A stretch of DNA of 64,000 bases, taken from positions 2,533,149 to 2,597,148 of the forward strand of contig NZ_KB900614.1 of the NCBI RefSeq assembly GCF_000379065.1, in the 5' to 3' direction. How positions within the stretch are numbered: position 1 is the first letter of the stretch; the number at the start of each line of letters is the position of its first letter. Under the pieces are notes generated by a model. It made no database searches, was not told the origin of the DNA, and saw only the letters and a list, made by a program, of their open reading frames with translations. The stretch is from Salinispora mooreana. Lineage in GTDB: Bacteria > Actinomycetota > Actinomycetes > Mycobacteriales > Micromonosporaceae. The position numbers were made by a program, and so were the translations under genes. Of the stretch, positions 50,970 through 60,433 are shown piece after piece.

Positions 50970-53264
50970 TCATCGCGCCGCAGCCAGGACAGCGGCGGAG
51001 ATCCGCGCCTGGGTCTCGGCGTCCAGCCCGGCACCGACCAGGTAAAACGCGTCCACCACGGCGGCGCCGAGGGTGGAGATCCGCGCCGCCCGCAGCTGAA
51101 CTCCCACCTCGTCCAGCGCGGCGCTGACCCGGTGGAGCAGGCCAGCGGCGTCAGCCGCCCGCAGCTCCAACACCACCGCGTCGGTGGCGGCCTCCCGGTA
51201 CCACCGCACCTGGGGCGCGGGCCCCGCGCCACCGGCGGTGACGGCCCCACCCCGCAACCGCTGAATCACCGACCCGTCACCGGCCACGGCCCGGCGTAGG
51301 TCGGCGCCGAGCGCTACCGGATCCGGCGCGAGGCCGTAGCGGGGTTGGACCCGGAACTCGACCAGTGCCCGCCCGGACACCGTCGAGGCATCCGCGGAGA
51401 TCACGTCGAGCCGGTGCAGGGCCAGACAACCGGCCACCGTCGTGAGCAGGCCACGCCGGTGGGCCGCCGCCACCGCCACCTCGTCCCCGGTCAGCCGGAC
51501 AACCGGCAGCGGGCCGGCGACCAGGGCCGGATCCGGAACGGGCGGTTCGGGTGGCCGGCCGGTGTCCAGTGTGGTGCGGACCCGCGCCACCAGATCGGCG
51601 ACGAGCCGTTCCTTCCAACGCGACCAGGCGGCCGGTCCGGTGGCCGCCGCGTCGGCCCGGACCAGGGCGTGCAGCAGCTCCAGCGTGGTGGTGTCGACGA
51701 CCTTCGCCGCCACGCCGGCCACGGTCACCGGATCGGCCAGGTCGCGACGGGTCGCCACCTCGGGCAGGAGCAGGTGCAACCGGACCAACCGCCCGATCAG
51801 CGCCACCTCGGCCGCGGGCAGGCCGATCCGGGCGGCGACCGCCGTCGCGATCGGCGCACCGACCTGACTGTGGTCACCGGGTAGCCCCTTGCCCACGTCG
51901 TGCAGGAGGGCACTGAGCAGGAGCAGGTCCGGCCGGTCCACCTCCCGGGTACGTCGGCTGGCCTCGTACGCGGTCTGCACCAGGTGCCGGTCGAGGGTGA
52001 ACCGGTGCACCGGGTGGCGCTGGGGCAGGCTCCGGATCCGGGTCCACTCCGGCAGCCAGCCGTCAACCAGCCCGTACCGGTCGCACGTCTCCCACGTCGA
52101 CACCAGCCCCGGCCCTGCGCCCAGGAGCGTGACCAGGGCGGTGCGCGCCGCGGCCGGCCAGGGATTCGGCAGCGGTGGGCAGTAGGCGGCCAGCCACTCG
52201 CAGGTGGCCGCCGCGATCGGCAGACCGGTGGTCGCCGCCGCGGCGGCGACCCGCAGGGACAGGCTCGGCTCCGGGCGTACCCCGATCACCGCGCGGGCGA
52301 GCACCAGCTCACCGTCGTGCTCGACCACGTCCCGGGCCACCGGCCGACGGAGCGGTCGCCCGTCGGCGCCCCGGCGCCGGGCGCGGAGCCGGTCGGCTGC
52401 CCGGAAGGCGTCGTCCAGGGCGTGACTGACGGTCCGGGCGTCGTTGGCGACCCGGCGCAGTAGCAGGTCCCCCTCGTCCACCGGCTCCGCCGCCGGGTCG
52501 GCCCGCGGCTGGCGCAGCCCGAGCAGGGCGGCGACCCCGGCGCGTTCCGGGGCGACCAGCCGGTCCACCCGCCGGCCGGCCCGCAGGTGCAGCGCGTCGC
52601 GGGTGTCCAGTAGTCGCAGGTGGGCGGCGCGGACCGCGGGCCGGAGCGCGGTGGTGACGCCGGCGCGGGCGATCGCTCGGAGGAGCCCCACGTCGCGAAG
52701 CCCACCGGCGGCCTCCTTGAGATCCCCCTCGAGCAGGAAGGCCAGCTCCCCGTGGGCCGCCCAGCGGGCCTCGGTCAGCTCACGCAGCCCCGGCAGTCGG
52801 CGCACCGCGCCCCGCCGCCAGTGGTCGGCGGCCGAGCGAACCAACCGGTCGGCCAGCGCCTCGTCACCCGCGACGAAGCGGGCGTCGAGCAGGCCGAGAG
52901 CCACCCGGACATCATCCTGGGCGACCACGAGGGCCTCGGGGACGGTTCGTACCGAGTGGTCGAGCCGCAGCCCGGCGTCCCAGACCGGATACCAGATGCC
53001 GGCGGCCAGCTCGTCCACCTCGGGCACGTCGGCGTGCAGCAGCAGCAGGTCGAGGTCCCCGTACGGGGCGCACTGACGACGGCCGAGCCCGCCCACCGCG
53101 ACCAGCGCGACCCCGTCCCGCCCGGGCAGCAGCCCGGCGAGCCAGTCGTCGATGGATGCGGCCCGGGCCGCCCGGGTGCCGGCGTCGATCCCGCCGGGAG
53201 CACCGCTGACCTCGTTGACCAGGAGGTCCGGTCCGGCCGTACGCTTCTTGATCAACGAGGTCAT
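50970..53264 (-). CDS. glnD: PII uridylyltransferase / uridylyl-removing enzyme GlnD
   Basis: 764 residues. Adds or removes a nucleotidyl group on PII in response to glutamine. In actinomycetes the modification of PII is often adenylylation. The nucleotidyltransferase site is GGLGRRQCAPYGDLDLLLLH (G...DLD). The HD phosphohydrolase domain is LLLLSALLHDVGKGLPGDHS. Two C-terminal ACT domains follow (for example VAVAAAHRRGLLTTVAGCLA and ADAAGLLHRVSAALDEVGV). It is 28 bases from glnB and runs with glnB and amtB, the actinobacterial amtB-glnB-glnD operon. Confidence 0.96.
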   Translation of the reverse strand: MTSLIKKRTAGPDLLVNEVSGAPGGIDAGTRAARAASIDDWLAGLLPGRDGVALVAVGGLGRRQCAPYGDLDLLLLHADVPEVDELAAGIWYPVWDAGLRLDHSVRTVPEALVVAQDDVRVALGLLDARFVAGDEALADRLVRSAADHWRRGAVRRLPGLRELTEARWAAHGELAFLLEGDLKEAAGGLRDVGLLRAIARAGVTTALRPAVRAAHLRLLDTRDALHLRAGRRVDRLVAPERAGVAALLGLRQPRADPAAEPVDEGDLLLRRVANDARTVSHALDDAFRAADRLRARRRGADGRPLRRPVARDVVEHDGELVLARAVIGVRPEPSLSLRVAAAAATTGLPIAAATCEWLAAYCPPLPNPWPAAARTALVTLLGAGPGLVSTWETCDRYGLVDGWLPEWTRIRSLPQRHPVHRFTLDRHLVQTAYEASRRTREVDRPDLLLLSALLHDVGKGLPGDHSQVGAPIATAVAARIGLPAAEVALIGRLVRLHLLLPEVATRRDLADPVTVAGVAAKVVDTTTLELLHALVRADAAATGPAAWSRWKERLVADLVARVRTTLDTGRPPEPPVPDPALVAGPLPVVRLTGDEVAVAAAHRRGLLTTVAGCLALHRLDVISADASTVSGRALVEFRVQPRYGLAPDPVALGADLRRAVAGDGSVIQRLRGGAVTAGGAGPAPQVRWYREAATDAVVLELRAADAAGLLHRVSAALDEVGVQLRAARISTLGAAVVDAFYLVGAGLDAETQARISAAVLAAAR

Positions 53265-53291
53265 CGGTGCCCACTCCCGCCGGCGGGGCGC

Positions 53292-53690
<399 letters not shown>

Positions 53691-55064
53691 TCACCGCCGA
53701 CCACCCGCCGACGAGGCCGACGCGACCTGCTCCGCGGCGCTGCTCTCCCCGGCCGGCTTCCCGCCGGCCAGGCCCGCCGCCGCGAACGCGCCGCCACCGG
53801 CGGCACCAGCGGCGGGAGAGAGGTCGTAGCCGCTCTCGGCATGCTCGGCGATGTCGATCCCCGCCACCTCGGCCTCCTCACCGACCCGGAAGCCGATCGT
53901 CTTCTCCAGGACGAGGGCGAGGACGAACGCCACCGCGAAGGAGTAGCCGGTGACGATCACCGCGCTGAGTGCCTGGACGCCCATCTGGGCCACCCCACCC
54001 CCGTAGAAGAGGCCCTCGTCACTGACCAGCGAGCTGACCGACGACGTGCCGAAGAGACCGATCCACAGGCAGCCGATCCAGCCACCGACGAAGTGCACGC
54101 CGACGACGTCGAGCGAGTCGTCGAAGCCCAGCCGATACTTCAGACTCACGGCCAACGCGCAGCCCGCACCGGCGACCAGGCCGAGCAGCACCGCGGCCCA
54201 CGGGGTGATGAAGGCGCAGGCCGGGGTGATCGCGACCAGCCCGGCGATGGCGCCGGAGGAGGCGCCGACCAGGGTCGGCCGGCCGTCCCGCGCCCGCTCC
54301 ACCAGCAACCAGCCGAGCACGGCGGCGGCGGTCGCCACCTGGGTGTTGACGAAGGCCAGCCCCGTGGTCAGGTCCGCGGTCAACTCGGAGCCGGCGTTGA
54401 AGCCGAACCAGCCGAACCAGAGCAGGCCGGCACCGAGGGCGACCATCGGGACGTTGTGCGGCTTCATCGTCTCCCGGGGCCAGCCGAGCCGGCGGCCCAG
54501 CACCAGCACCAGGGCCAGCGCCGCCGCCCCGGCGTTGATGTGCACCGCGGTGCCACCGGCGAAGTCGAGCGCGCCGAGCTCCGCACCGATGAATCCGCCG
54601 CCCCAGACCCAGTGGGCGACCGGGAAGTAGACCAGACTCGCCCAGCCGACCACGAACAGCAGCCAGCCGGAGAACTTGGCCCGGTCCGAGATCGCACCGC
54701 TGATCAGGGCGACGGTGATGACAGCGAACATCATCTGGAACGCCATGAAGACGTAGAGCGGGATGCCGGTCTCGCCCCACAGGTCGGTCTCCGCCATGAA
54801 GGTCTTGGTGCCGAGGTACTGGCCGAGGTCGCCGATGACCCCGCCCTGATCCGTGCCGAAAGCGGCGGAGAAGCCGTAGAACAACCAGAGAATGCTGACG
54901 AGCCCGATCGCGGAGAAGCTCATCATGATCATATTGAGGACGCCCTTGGCCCGGTTGAGGCCGCCGTAGAACAGCGCCAGTCCAGGCGTCATGAGCAGCA
55001 CGATCGCGCTCGACACCAGCAGCCACGCGGTGTTGCCGGTGTCGATGGTCGGTGCGTCAGGCAC
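53691..55064 (-). CDS. amtB: Ammonium transporter AmtB
   Basis: 457 residues from GTG 55064, with AGGAGG upstream. Eleven membrane segments are expected, and the hydrophobic pattern fits. Hallmarks: TAWLLVSSAIVLLMTPGLAL, LFYGGLNRAKGVLN, DFAGGTAVHINAGAAALALV (pore His), VGVHFVGGWIGCLWIGLFGT (second pore His). The C-terminus has a Gly/Ala-rich extension (AAGAAGGGAFAAAGLAGGKP). Preceded by a GlnR-type box, so induction under nitrogen limitation is expected. First gene of amtB-glnB-glnD. Confidence 0.97.
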   Translation of the reverse strand: MPDAPTIDTGNTAWLLVSSAIVLLMTPGLALFYGGLNRAKGVLNMIMMSFSAIGLVSILWLFYGFSAAFGTDQGGVIGDLGQYLGTKTFMAETDLWGETGIPLYVFMAFQMMFAVITVALISGAISDRAKFSGWLLFVVGWASLVYFPVAHWVWGGGFIGAELGALDFAGGTAVHINAGAAALALVLVLGRRLGWPRETMKPHNVPMVALGAGLLWFGWFGFNAGSELTADLTTGLAFVNTQVATAAAVLGWLLVERARDGRPTLVGASSGAIAGLVAITPACAFITPWAAVLLGLVAGAGCALAVSLKYRLGFDDSLDVVGVHFVGGWIGCLWIGLFGTSSVSSLVSDEGLFYGGGVAQMGVQALSAVIVTGYSFAVAFVLALVLEKTIGFRVGEEAEVAGIDIAEHAESGYDLSPAAGAAGGGAFAAAGLAGGKPAGESSAAEQVASASSAGGRR

Positions 55065-55153
55065 GCTGGCCTCCTAAGGTGAGGTTCCCTCCCTAACGGC
55101 TTCCGAGGCAGCGCTGCCCGTCCACCGGTTACCCGGAAGCCTGCTCGTTCCCT

Positions 55154-55192
55154 GTTTCCGGTAGCGTCACCCATCGATTTCCAGGCGGTGAC
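55154..55192 (-). promoter_or_regulatory. Candidate GlnR-binding site upstream of amtB
   Basis: On the minus strand the sequence reads GTCAC, 6 bases, GAAAT, 6 bases, GTGAC, 7 bases, GAAAC (55192 down to 55154). This follows the actinomycete GlnR consensus GTnAC-n6-GAAAC-n6-GTnAC-n6-GAAAC closely. It lies 90 bases ahead of the amtB start. The match is seen in the sequence; binding is inferred. Confidence 0.8.
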
Positions 55193-55258
55193 GACCTGTT
55201 TCGTACGTGTGAAGAAGGCCGGATCCATCCGGACGGATGAGGTCGCGGCAGCCGACCG

Positions 55259-56041
55259 TCAGCGCAGGGCGCCCTCCAGGGCGTGCCGCTCGTACTCGAG
55301 CAGGCGCAGATCCCGCATCGGGCGGCGCAGGTGCCCCCGGTTGACGATCCGCACGAAGGCCGGATCCCCGGCCGCGGCCATCCGCCGGATGCCCTCCACA
55401 TGGTCAACGATCCGCTTGCGGATGGTACGGACCAACCGATGCCGGTCGCGCGGGAGGAGCCCGTACGCGTCGGCGAAGAGCCGCAGCCGCCGCGGCCGGT
55501 CCGGACGCCGCCACCCGAGGGTGATCGAGTCACGGTCGGCGAAGACCGGCACCCAGGTCCAGGCCGCGTACGCGACGTCGTAGATGCGGGATCCCGGCGA
55601 GGCGAGATCGAAGTCGATCATCCCAAGGGTGCCGTCCGGGCGCCAGATGACGTTGTGCGGGGCGACATCGTGGTGGCAGATCACCTCGTTCTCCGGCGAC
55701 GGGCCGAAGGAGCGCCACACCGCCCCCTCCGGCAGGACGAGGCCGTACTGCGCGTCGTGAAACATCCGCAGCATCGTGGCGACCGTCACCAGCGCCTCGT
55801 CGGTGACCCAGTGCGGGGCCAGCGGGTACTCCCCGCACTCCCCTTCCAGGTACGACAACACCTCGCGGTTACGCTCGTCCATCCCCAGCGCCCGGGGGGC
55901 GCCGGTGAAGCCCACATACTCCAGGTGCCGCAGCAGGGCGTGCACCGACGGTGTCCACGGGCCGGCGTTGCGCCGGACCGTGTCCCCGACCCGGACCACC
56001 GTGCTCACGTTGCCGCCGCGCAGCGGGATCTCCTGGGCCAT
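55259..56041 (-). CDS. Aminoglycoside-phosphotransferase-family (APH) kinase
   Basis: 260 residues from ATG 56041; ATG 56116 would add 25 residues. The kinase-like fold is shown by VICHHDVAPHNVIW (HxDxxxxN catalytic loop; first His present, then Asp and Asn) and GMIDFDLASPGSRIYDVAYA (DxD metal site). The N-lobe start is GGNVSTVVRVGDTVRR. This is the APH superfamily, which also includes choline and homoserine kinases. Chromosomal members of this kind seldom confer resistance. The substrate is unknown. Located between ftsY and the amtB operon. Confidence 0.85.
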   Translation of the reverse strand: MAQEIPLRGGNVSTVVRVGDTVRRNAGPWTPSVHALLRHLEYVGFTGAPRALGMDERNREVLSYLEGECGEYPLAPHWVTDEALVTVATMLRMFHDAQYGLVLPEGAVWRSFGPSPENEVICHHDVAPHNVIWRPDGTLGMIDFDLASPGSRIYDVAYAAWTWVPVFADRDSITLGWRRPDRPRRLRLFADAYGLLPRDRHRLVRTIRKRIVDHVEGIRRMAAAGDPAFVRIVNRGHLRRPMRDLRLLEYERHALEGALR

Positions 56042-56126
56042 CACATAGGGCCGCCCGAGGCGGGACGTCGGGCGGTGCGGGTCGCGCCACCCCGCGTGGG
56101 CGCGATCGTTGGTCATCACCGTGGGG

Positions 56127-57326
56127 TTACGCGTCCGGCCCGGTCTCGGCGCCCAGCAACGCGTCCACGAACTGCGCCGGGTCGAACGGAGCCAGGTCGT
56201 CCTTGCCCTCACCGAGACCGACCAGCTTCACCGGGATGCCCAGCTTGCGCTGCACGGAGATCACGATGCCGCCCTTGGCGGTGCCGTCGAGCTTGGTGAG
56301 CGCGACCCCGGTCACGTCCACCGCCTCGGTGAAGACCCGCGCCTGTTCCAGACCGTTCTGGCCGGTGGTGGCGTCGAGGATCAGCAGCGTCTCATCGATC
56401 GGACCATGCTTCTCCACCACCCGCTTGACCTTGCCCAGCTCGTCCATCAGGCCGACCTTGTTCTGGAGCCGGCCGGCGGTGTCGACCAACACCGTGTCCA
56501 CCCCGGTCTCGATCCCGCGTTTGACCGCGTCAAAGGCGACACTGGCCGGATCGGCCCCCTCCGGACCCCGGACGGTCTCCGCCCCGACCCGGCCCGCCCA
56601 GGTCTCCAGCTGGTCCGCGGCGGCGGCGCGGAACGTGTCGGCCGCGCCGAGGATCACACTTCGGCCATCCGCCACCAGCACCCGAGCGACCTTGCCGCAG
56701 GTGGTGGTCTTCCCGGCCCCGTTGACCCCCACCACCAACAGCACCGCCGGCACGCCGTCCTTCGGCGCCGTGTGCAGGGCGCGGTCCAGCTCCGGATCGA
56801 GGGCGTTGACCAGCTCGGCGGCGAGCAGCGTACGCAGCTCAGCCACGGTGCGGGTGCCGAGCACCCGGGTCCGCTCGCGGAGCCGGTCAACGATCTCCCG
56901 GGTGGAGTCGATGCCGACATCCGCGGTGATCAGGCTGTCCTCGATCTCCTCCCAGGTCTCCTCGTCGAGGCGGTCCCGGCTGAGCAGGCCCAGCAGCCCC
57001 TTGCCGAACACGTTCTGCGAGCGGGACAGCCGGGAGCGGAGCCGAACCAACCGTCCGGCGGTCGGCTCCGGGACCTCCACCGGGACCTCAACCGGGACCT
57101 CCGGCACCGGGGGAGCCGGCGGCGGCTCGACCAGGATCCCGGTGGACGGCTCCGCCTCGGCCGCCTCGACCGGCGGTCCGGCGAGGTCCTCCTCGGCGCC
57201 GGTCTCGACCTCCGTCGTCGGCAGCGGGGGCTCCCGACGGCGGCGCAGCTTCGGTGCCACCAGCCCGACGGTGCCGAGAATCAGCACGCCGAGCAGGGCG
57301 AGTGCGATGAGGAGGTAATCCGTCAT
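56127..57326 (-). CDS. ftsY: SRP receptor FtsY
   Basis: 399 residues from ATG 57326. N-terminal membrane segment (YLLIALALLGVLILGTVGLV) and an acidic Pro/Glu-rich linker, then the NG domain: FGKGLLGLLSRDRLDEETWE, P-loop GVNGAGKTTTCGK, TVLVDTAGRLQNKVGLMDEL, TKLDGTAKGGIVISVQRKLG, IPVKLVGLGEGKDDLAPFD. GTPase that receives the SRP-ribosome complex at the membrane. Partner of Ffh (49259-50803). Divergent from the PhoD-like gene. Confidence 0.97.
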   Translation of the reverse strand: MTDYLLIALALLGVLILGTVGLVAPKLRRRREPPLPTTEVETGAEEDLAGPPVEAAEAEPSTGILVEPPPAPPVPEVPVEVPVEVPEPTAGRLVRLRSRLSRSQNVFGKGLLGLLSRDRLDEETWEEIEDSLITADVGIDSTREIVDRLRERTRVLGTRTVAELRTLLAAELVNALDPELDRALHTAPKDGVPAVLLVVGVNGAGKTTTCGKVARVLVADGRSVILGAADTFRAAAADQLETWAGRVGAETVRGPEGADPASVAFDAVKRGIETGVDTVLVDTAGRLQNKVGLMDELGKVKRVVEKHGPIDETLLILDATTGQNGLEQARVFTEAVDVTGVALTKLDGTAKGGIVISVQRKLGIPVKLVGLGEGKDDLAPFDPAQFVDALLGAETGPDA

Positions 57327-57469
57327 GCCCGAAATCCTGTCAGACGCGGGCGACTGCGTCTCCACCACTGCACCCCCACCGGAAACCGGCGGGCAATAGG
57401 CTCGTCGCACCCACTGCTGCACCCCGCCGGCCGGGTAGCAGGGACGACACGCTCATCGGGAGGCCCACC

Positions 57470-59206
57470 ATGCCCGCCGCAGACCTGCTCGTCGGCCCGC
57501 TGCTGCGCCGGGTGGTCGGCACGCGGGCCACCATCTGGGTGGAGACCAGCGCCCCGGCGACGGTCACCGTCCGTACCGCCGACGGTGCCACCGGCACCGC
57601 ACCCACCTTCTCCGCCTACCAGCACCACTACGCCCTGGTCGTGGTCTCCGGGCTGAGCCCCGACACCGCCAGCAGCTACGAGGTGCTGCTCGACGGGGAA
57701 CCCGTCTGGCCGCTGCCCGGCCCGTACCGGCCCAGCGTCATCCGCACCCGGGCCGCCGACGACCGGGACCAGCCGGTACGCCTGGTGTTCGGCTCGTGCC
57801 GGGAAACCACCCAGCACGCCACCGCCCGCCGGCTGCCGCCGGACGCGCTCGACGCGTACGCCCGGGGGCTGGCCGCCACCCCCGACCCGGCGGAGCTGCC
57901 CGACCTGCTGGTGCTCCTCGGGGACCAGGTGTATGCCGACGAGACCTCACCGACCGTACGCCGGCTACTCCGGCGGCGTCGCCGACGGCCGGTGGGCGCG
58001 CCGGTGGACCAGGTGGTCAGCTTCGACGAGTACACCAAGCTCTACCTGGAGTCGTGGCGCGCGCCGGAGACCCGCTGGCTGCTCTCCACCGTGCCGAGCG
58101 TCATGATATTCGATGACCACGAGATCGTGGACGACTGGAACACCTCCGCCGCCTGGCGCGCGGACGCCCGCGCCCAGCCCTGGTGGGGCGAGCGCATCAG
58201 CAGTGGGCTGGCCTCCTACTGGGTCTACCAGCACCTCGGCAATCTCGCGCCGGAGGAGGTCGCGGCCGACCCGCTCTACGCGAGGGTGACCGCCGCGGCG
58301 GACGCCACCGGCGTACTGCGCGACTTCGGTCACCAGGTCGACCGGGAGTCCGACCTCGCGCACGATTCCGAGCGGCGGCCGGCGGTGCGGTACCAGTGGA
58401 GCTTCGCGCTCGATGTCGGCCGCACCCGCCTGGTCATGCTCGACAACCGGTGCGGCCGGGTGCTGGCGCCGGGCCGGCGGGCGATGCTGCCGCCGGCCGA
58501 GTGGTCCTGGCTGGTTGACCAGGCCCACGGCAGCTACGACCACCTGGTCCTGGGCTCGTCCCTGCCCTGGCTGTTGCCGCCCGCCATCCACCACGTGGAG
58601 GCGTGGAACGAGGTGCTCGCCGACTCCCACCGCCACTGGGTGGCCAACGCGGCGGAGAAGCTGCGCCGCGCTGTCGACCTCGAGCACTGGGCGGCGTTCC
58701 GGCGCTCCTTCGACGCGCTCGGCGCCCTCCTCGCCCGCATCGGTGGCGGCACGCCGGACGGGACGACCCGGCCTCCCCGTGAGCCGGGGCAGCCCGGGCA
58801 GCCGGCGGCGAGCGACCCCGGCGCCCCGCGGCCGGCGTCGATCAGTGTCCTCAGCGGCGACGTGCACCACTCGTACGTGGCTCGGGCCCGATTCGCCGAT
58901 CCCGCGGTGATCACCCCGGTCCACCAGCTCACCTGCTCCCCGCTGCACAACCAGGTGCCGGACGCGATGCGCCTACCGCTGCGGCTGGGCTGGTCACCTG
59001 CCCTGGCCATGGCCGCCCGAGCACTGTCTCGCACCGCCGGGACCGGCCGGCGGCCGCTGCGCTGGACGAAGCTGGCCGACCCGTACTTCGGCAACGCCAT
59101 CGGCACCCTGCGACACGACGGACGGGCGGCCGAGGTGACGATCGCGGGCACCACCAGCGCGGGTGCGCTACAGGAGGTGATGCGCCACCAGCTCACCAGC
59201 GGCTGA
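57470..59206 (+). CDS. PhoD-like alkaline phosphatase / phosphodiesterase
   Basis: 578 residues from ATG 57470, with GGAGG 7 bases upstream. A metallophosphatase of the PhoD superfamily: an N-terminal Fn3-like domain (GPLLRRVVGTRATIWVETS), then metal motifs VFGSCRETTQ, DLLVLLGDQVYADE, VMIFDDHEIVDDWN, LVLGSSLPWLLPPA, and SVLSGDVHHSYVARARF. No clear signal peptide is visible, so secretion by a classical Tat leader is doubtful and the protein may be cytoplasmic. Substrate unknown. Confidence 0.9.
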   Translation: MPAADLLVGPLLRRVVGTRATIWVETSAPATVTVRTADGATGTAPTFSAYQHHYALVVVSGLSPDTASSYEVLLDGEPVWPLPGPYRPSVIRTRAADDRDQPVRLVFGSCRETTQHATARRLPPDALDAYARGLAATPDPAELPDLLVLLGDQVYADETSPTVRRLLRRRRRRPVGAPVDQVVSFDEYTKLYLESWRAPETRWLLSTVPSVMIFDDHEIVDDWNTSAAWRADARAQPWWGERISSGLASYWVYQHLGNLAPEEVAADPLYARVTAAADATGVLRDFGHQVDRESDLAHDSERRPAVRYQWSFALDVGRTRLVMLDNRCGRVLAPGRRAMLPPAEWSWLVDQAHGSYDHLVLGSSLPWLLPPAIHHVEAWNEVLADSHRHWVANAAEKLRRAVDLEHWAAFRRSFDALGALLARIGGGTPDGTTRPPREPGQPGQPAASDPGAPRPASISVLSGDVHHSYVARARFADPAVITPVHQLTCSPLHNQVPDAMRLPLRLGWSPALAMAARALSRTAGTGRRPLRWTKLADPYFGNAIGTLRHDGRAAEVTIAGTTSAGALQEVMRHQLTSG

Positions 59207-59278
59207 CGCCGACGCCGCGGTCCCGGCTCGCCGGGTAATGCGCTCGCCCCGGACCCGGACCGGCGCGAGGATACGGGC

Positions 59279-59806
59279 ATGATCTGGAAAGCACCTGAGA
59301 TCGACCGCCGACCCGAGCCCGACCACGGCGCGGAACGCGCCCTGCTCACCGGCTGGCTCGACTACCACCGGGACACGTTGCTGCACAAGTGCGCGGGCCT
59401 GACCGCCGATCAGCTACGCACCGCGAGCGTCGAACCGTCCCCACTCTCCCTCCTCGGCCTGGTTCGGCACCTGACCTACGTCGAGCGGGCCTGGTTCCGG
59501 CAGCGTTTCGCCGGGCAGGACCTGCCCGACCTATTCGACTTCACCGCTGATCCGGACGCCGAGTTCCGGGTGGAGACCGCCGACCCGGAGGCCGATGTCG
59601 CCGCGCTCCGGGCCGAGATCGCGGCCGCCGACGCCGCCGCCGCCGGGCGCGACCTCGACGAGGAATTCACCCTGCACCGACGGGACGGCAGCAGCCACCG
59701 GCTCAGCCTGCGCTGGGTCTACCTGCACATGATCGAGGAGTACGCCCGGCACAACGGGCACGCCGACCTGATCCGGGAACGCCTCGACGGTGTCACCGGA
59801 GACTGA
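59279..59806 (+). CDS. DinB/DUF664 family protein
   Basis: 175 residues, ATG 59279 with GAGGA upstream. Four-helix DinB fold: GWLDYHRDTLLHKCAGLTAD (His of the metal site), LGLVRHLTYVERAWFRQRFA and LHMIEEYARHNGHADLIRER (HxxxH-like ligands, the family's EEYARHNGH motif). In actinomycetes many DUF664 proteins use mycothiol or act as thiol transferases; that is family knowledge. No partner is obvious next door. Confidence 0.88.
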   Translation: MIWKAPEIDRRPEPDHGAERALLTGWLDYHRDTLLHKCAGLTADQLRTASVEPSPLSLLGLVRHLTYVERAWFRQRFAGQDLPDLFDFTADPDAEFRVETADPEADVAALRAEIAAADAAAAGRDLDEEFTLHRRDGSSHRLSLRWVYLHMIEEYARHNGHADLIRERLDGVTGD

Positions 59807-59809
59807 CCG

Positions 59810-60433
59810 TCAGCCGGCCGGAGCCAGGGCGGCCCGCAGGTAGCGCAGGTCGCCGGGGCCGCTCCAGCGGTGCGCCGACAGGCCGGCCACCCGGGCCCCC
59901 GCGACCACCCGGTCGTCGTCGTCAACGAGCAGCACCCGCGACGGCGAGGTGCCCAGCGCCTCGCAGGCCGCCTGGAAGTACTCCTTCGCCGGCTTGTGCA
60001 CGCCGACGACCGACGAGTTGACCACGACATCCAACTCACCCTCGAGCCCGAGGGCGGCGAGGTCGGCATCGAGTACGTCGGTGGCGTTCGTGGCGAGCCC
60101 GACCGGAACCCCGGACGCCCGGACCTCCCGGACGAACGCCAACACCTGCGGGTCGACCTCGCCCCGGTAGCGCTGCCACTCGTGCACGGCCGCCTGGGCC
60201 TGCTGCTCCCCCACCGACGAGGTCAGCGCCGCGGCCACGCTGGCCGTCCACTCGGCGTGGTTCACCCGGCCGGTCAGTACCGGCTGGAGCAGCCCCCAGG
60301 ACATCGCGATCTCGCCGAGGACACCGTCGGTGAGCCCGTACGCCCGCTCGACGCCGGCGGCGACCGCCGGGTCCCAGCGGCGCAGCACCCCATCGAAGTC
60401 CACCAACAGCGCCGTCGCTCGTTCCCGACTCAC
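59810..60433 (-). CDS. HAD-family hydrolase
   Basis: 207 residues from GTG 60433. LLVDFDGVLRRWDPAVAAG (DxDG nucleophile motif), GLATNATDVLDADLAAL (motif II Thr/Asn), KPAKEYFQAACEALGTSPSR (motif III Lys), and RVLLVDDDDRVVAGARVAGL (motif IV DDxxx). A small phosphatase with an alpha-helical cap. Its start overlaps the smc stop (GTGA at 60430-60433), so it is probably translated with smc. The substrate is unknown. Confidence 0.9.
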   Translation of the reverse strand: MSRERATALLVDFDGVLRRWDPAVAAGVERAYGLTDGVLGEIAMSWGLLQPVLTGRVNHAEWTASVAAALTSSVGEQQAQAAVHEWQRYRGEVDPQVLAFVREVRASGVPVGLATNATDVLDADLAALGLEGELDVVVNSSVVGVHKPAKEYFQAACEALGTSPSRVLLVDDDDRVVAGARVAGLSAHRWSGPGDLRYLRAALAPAG

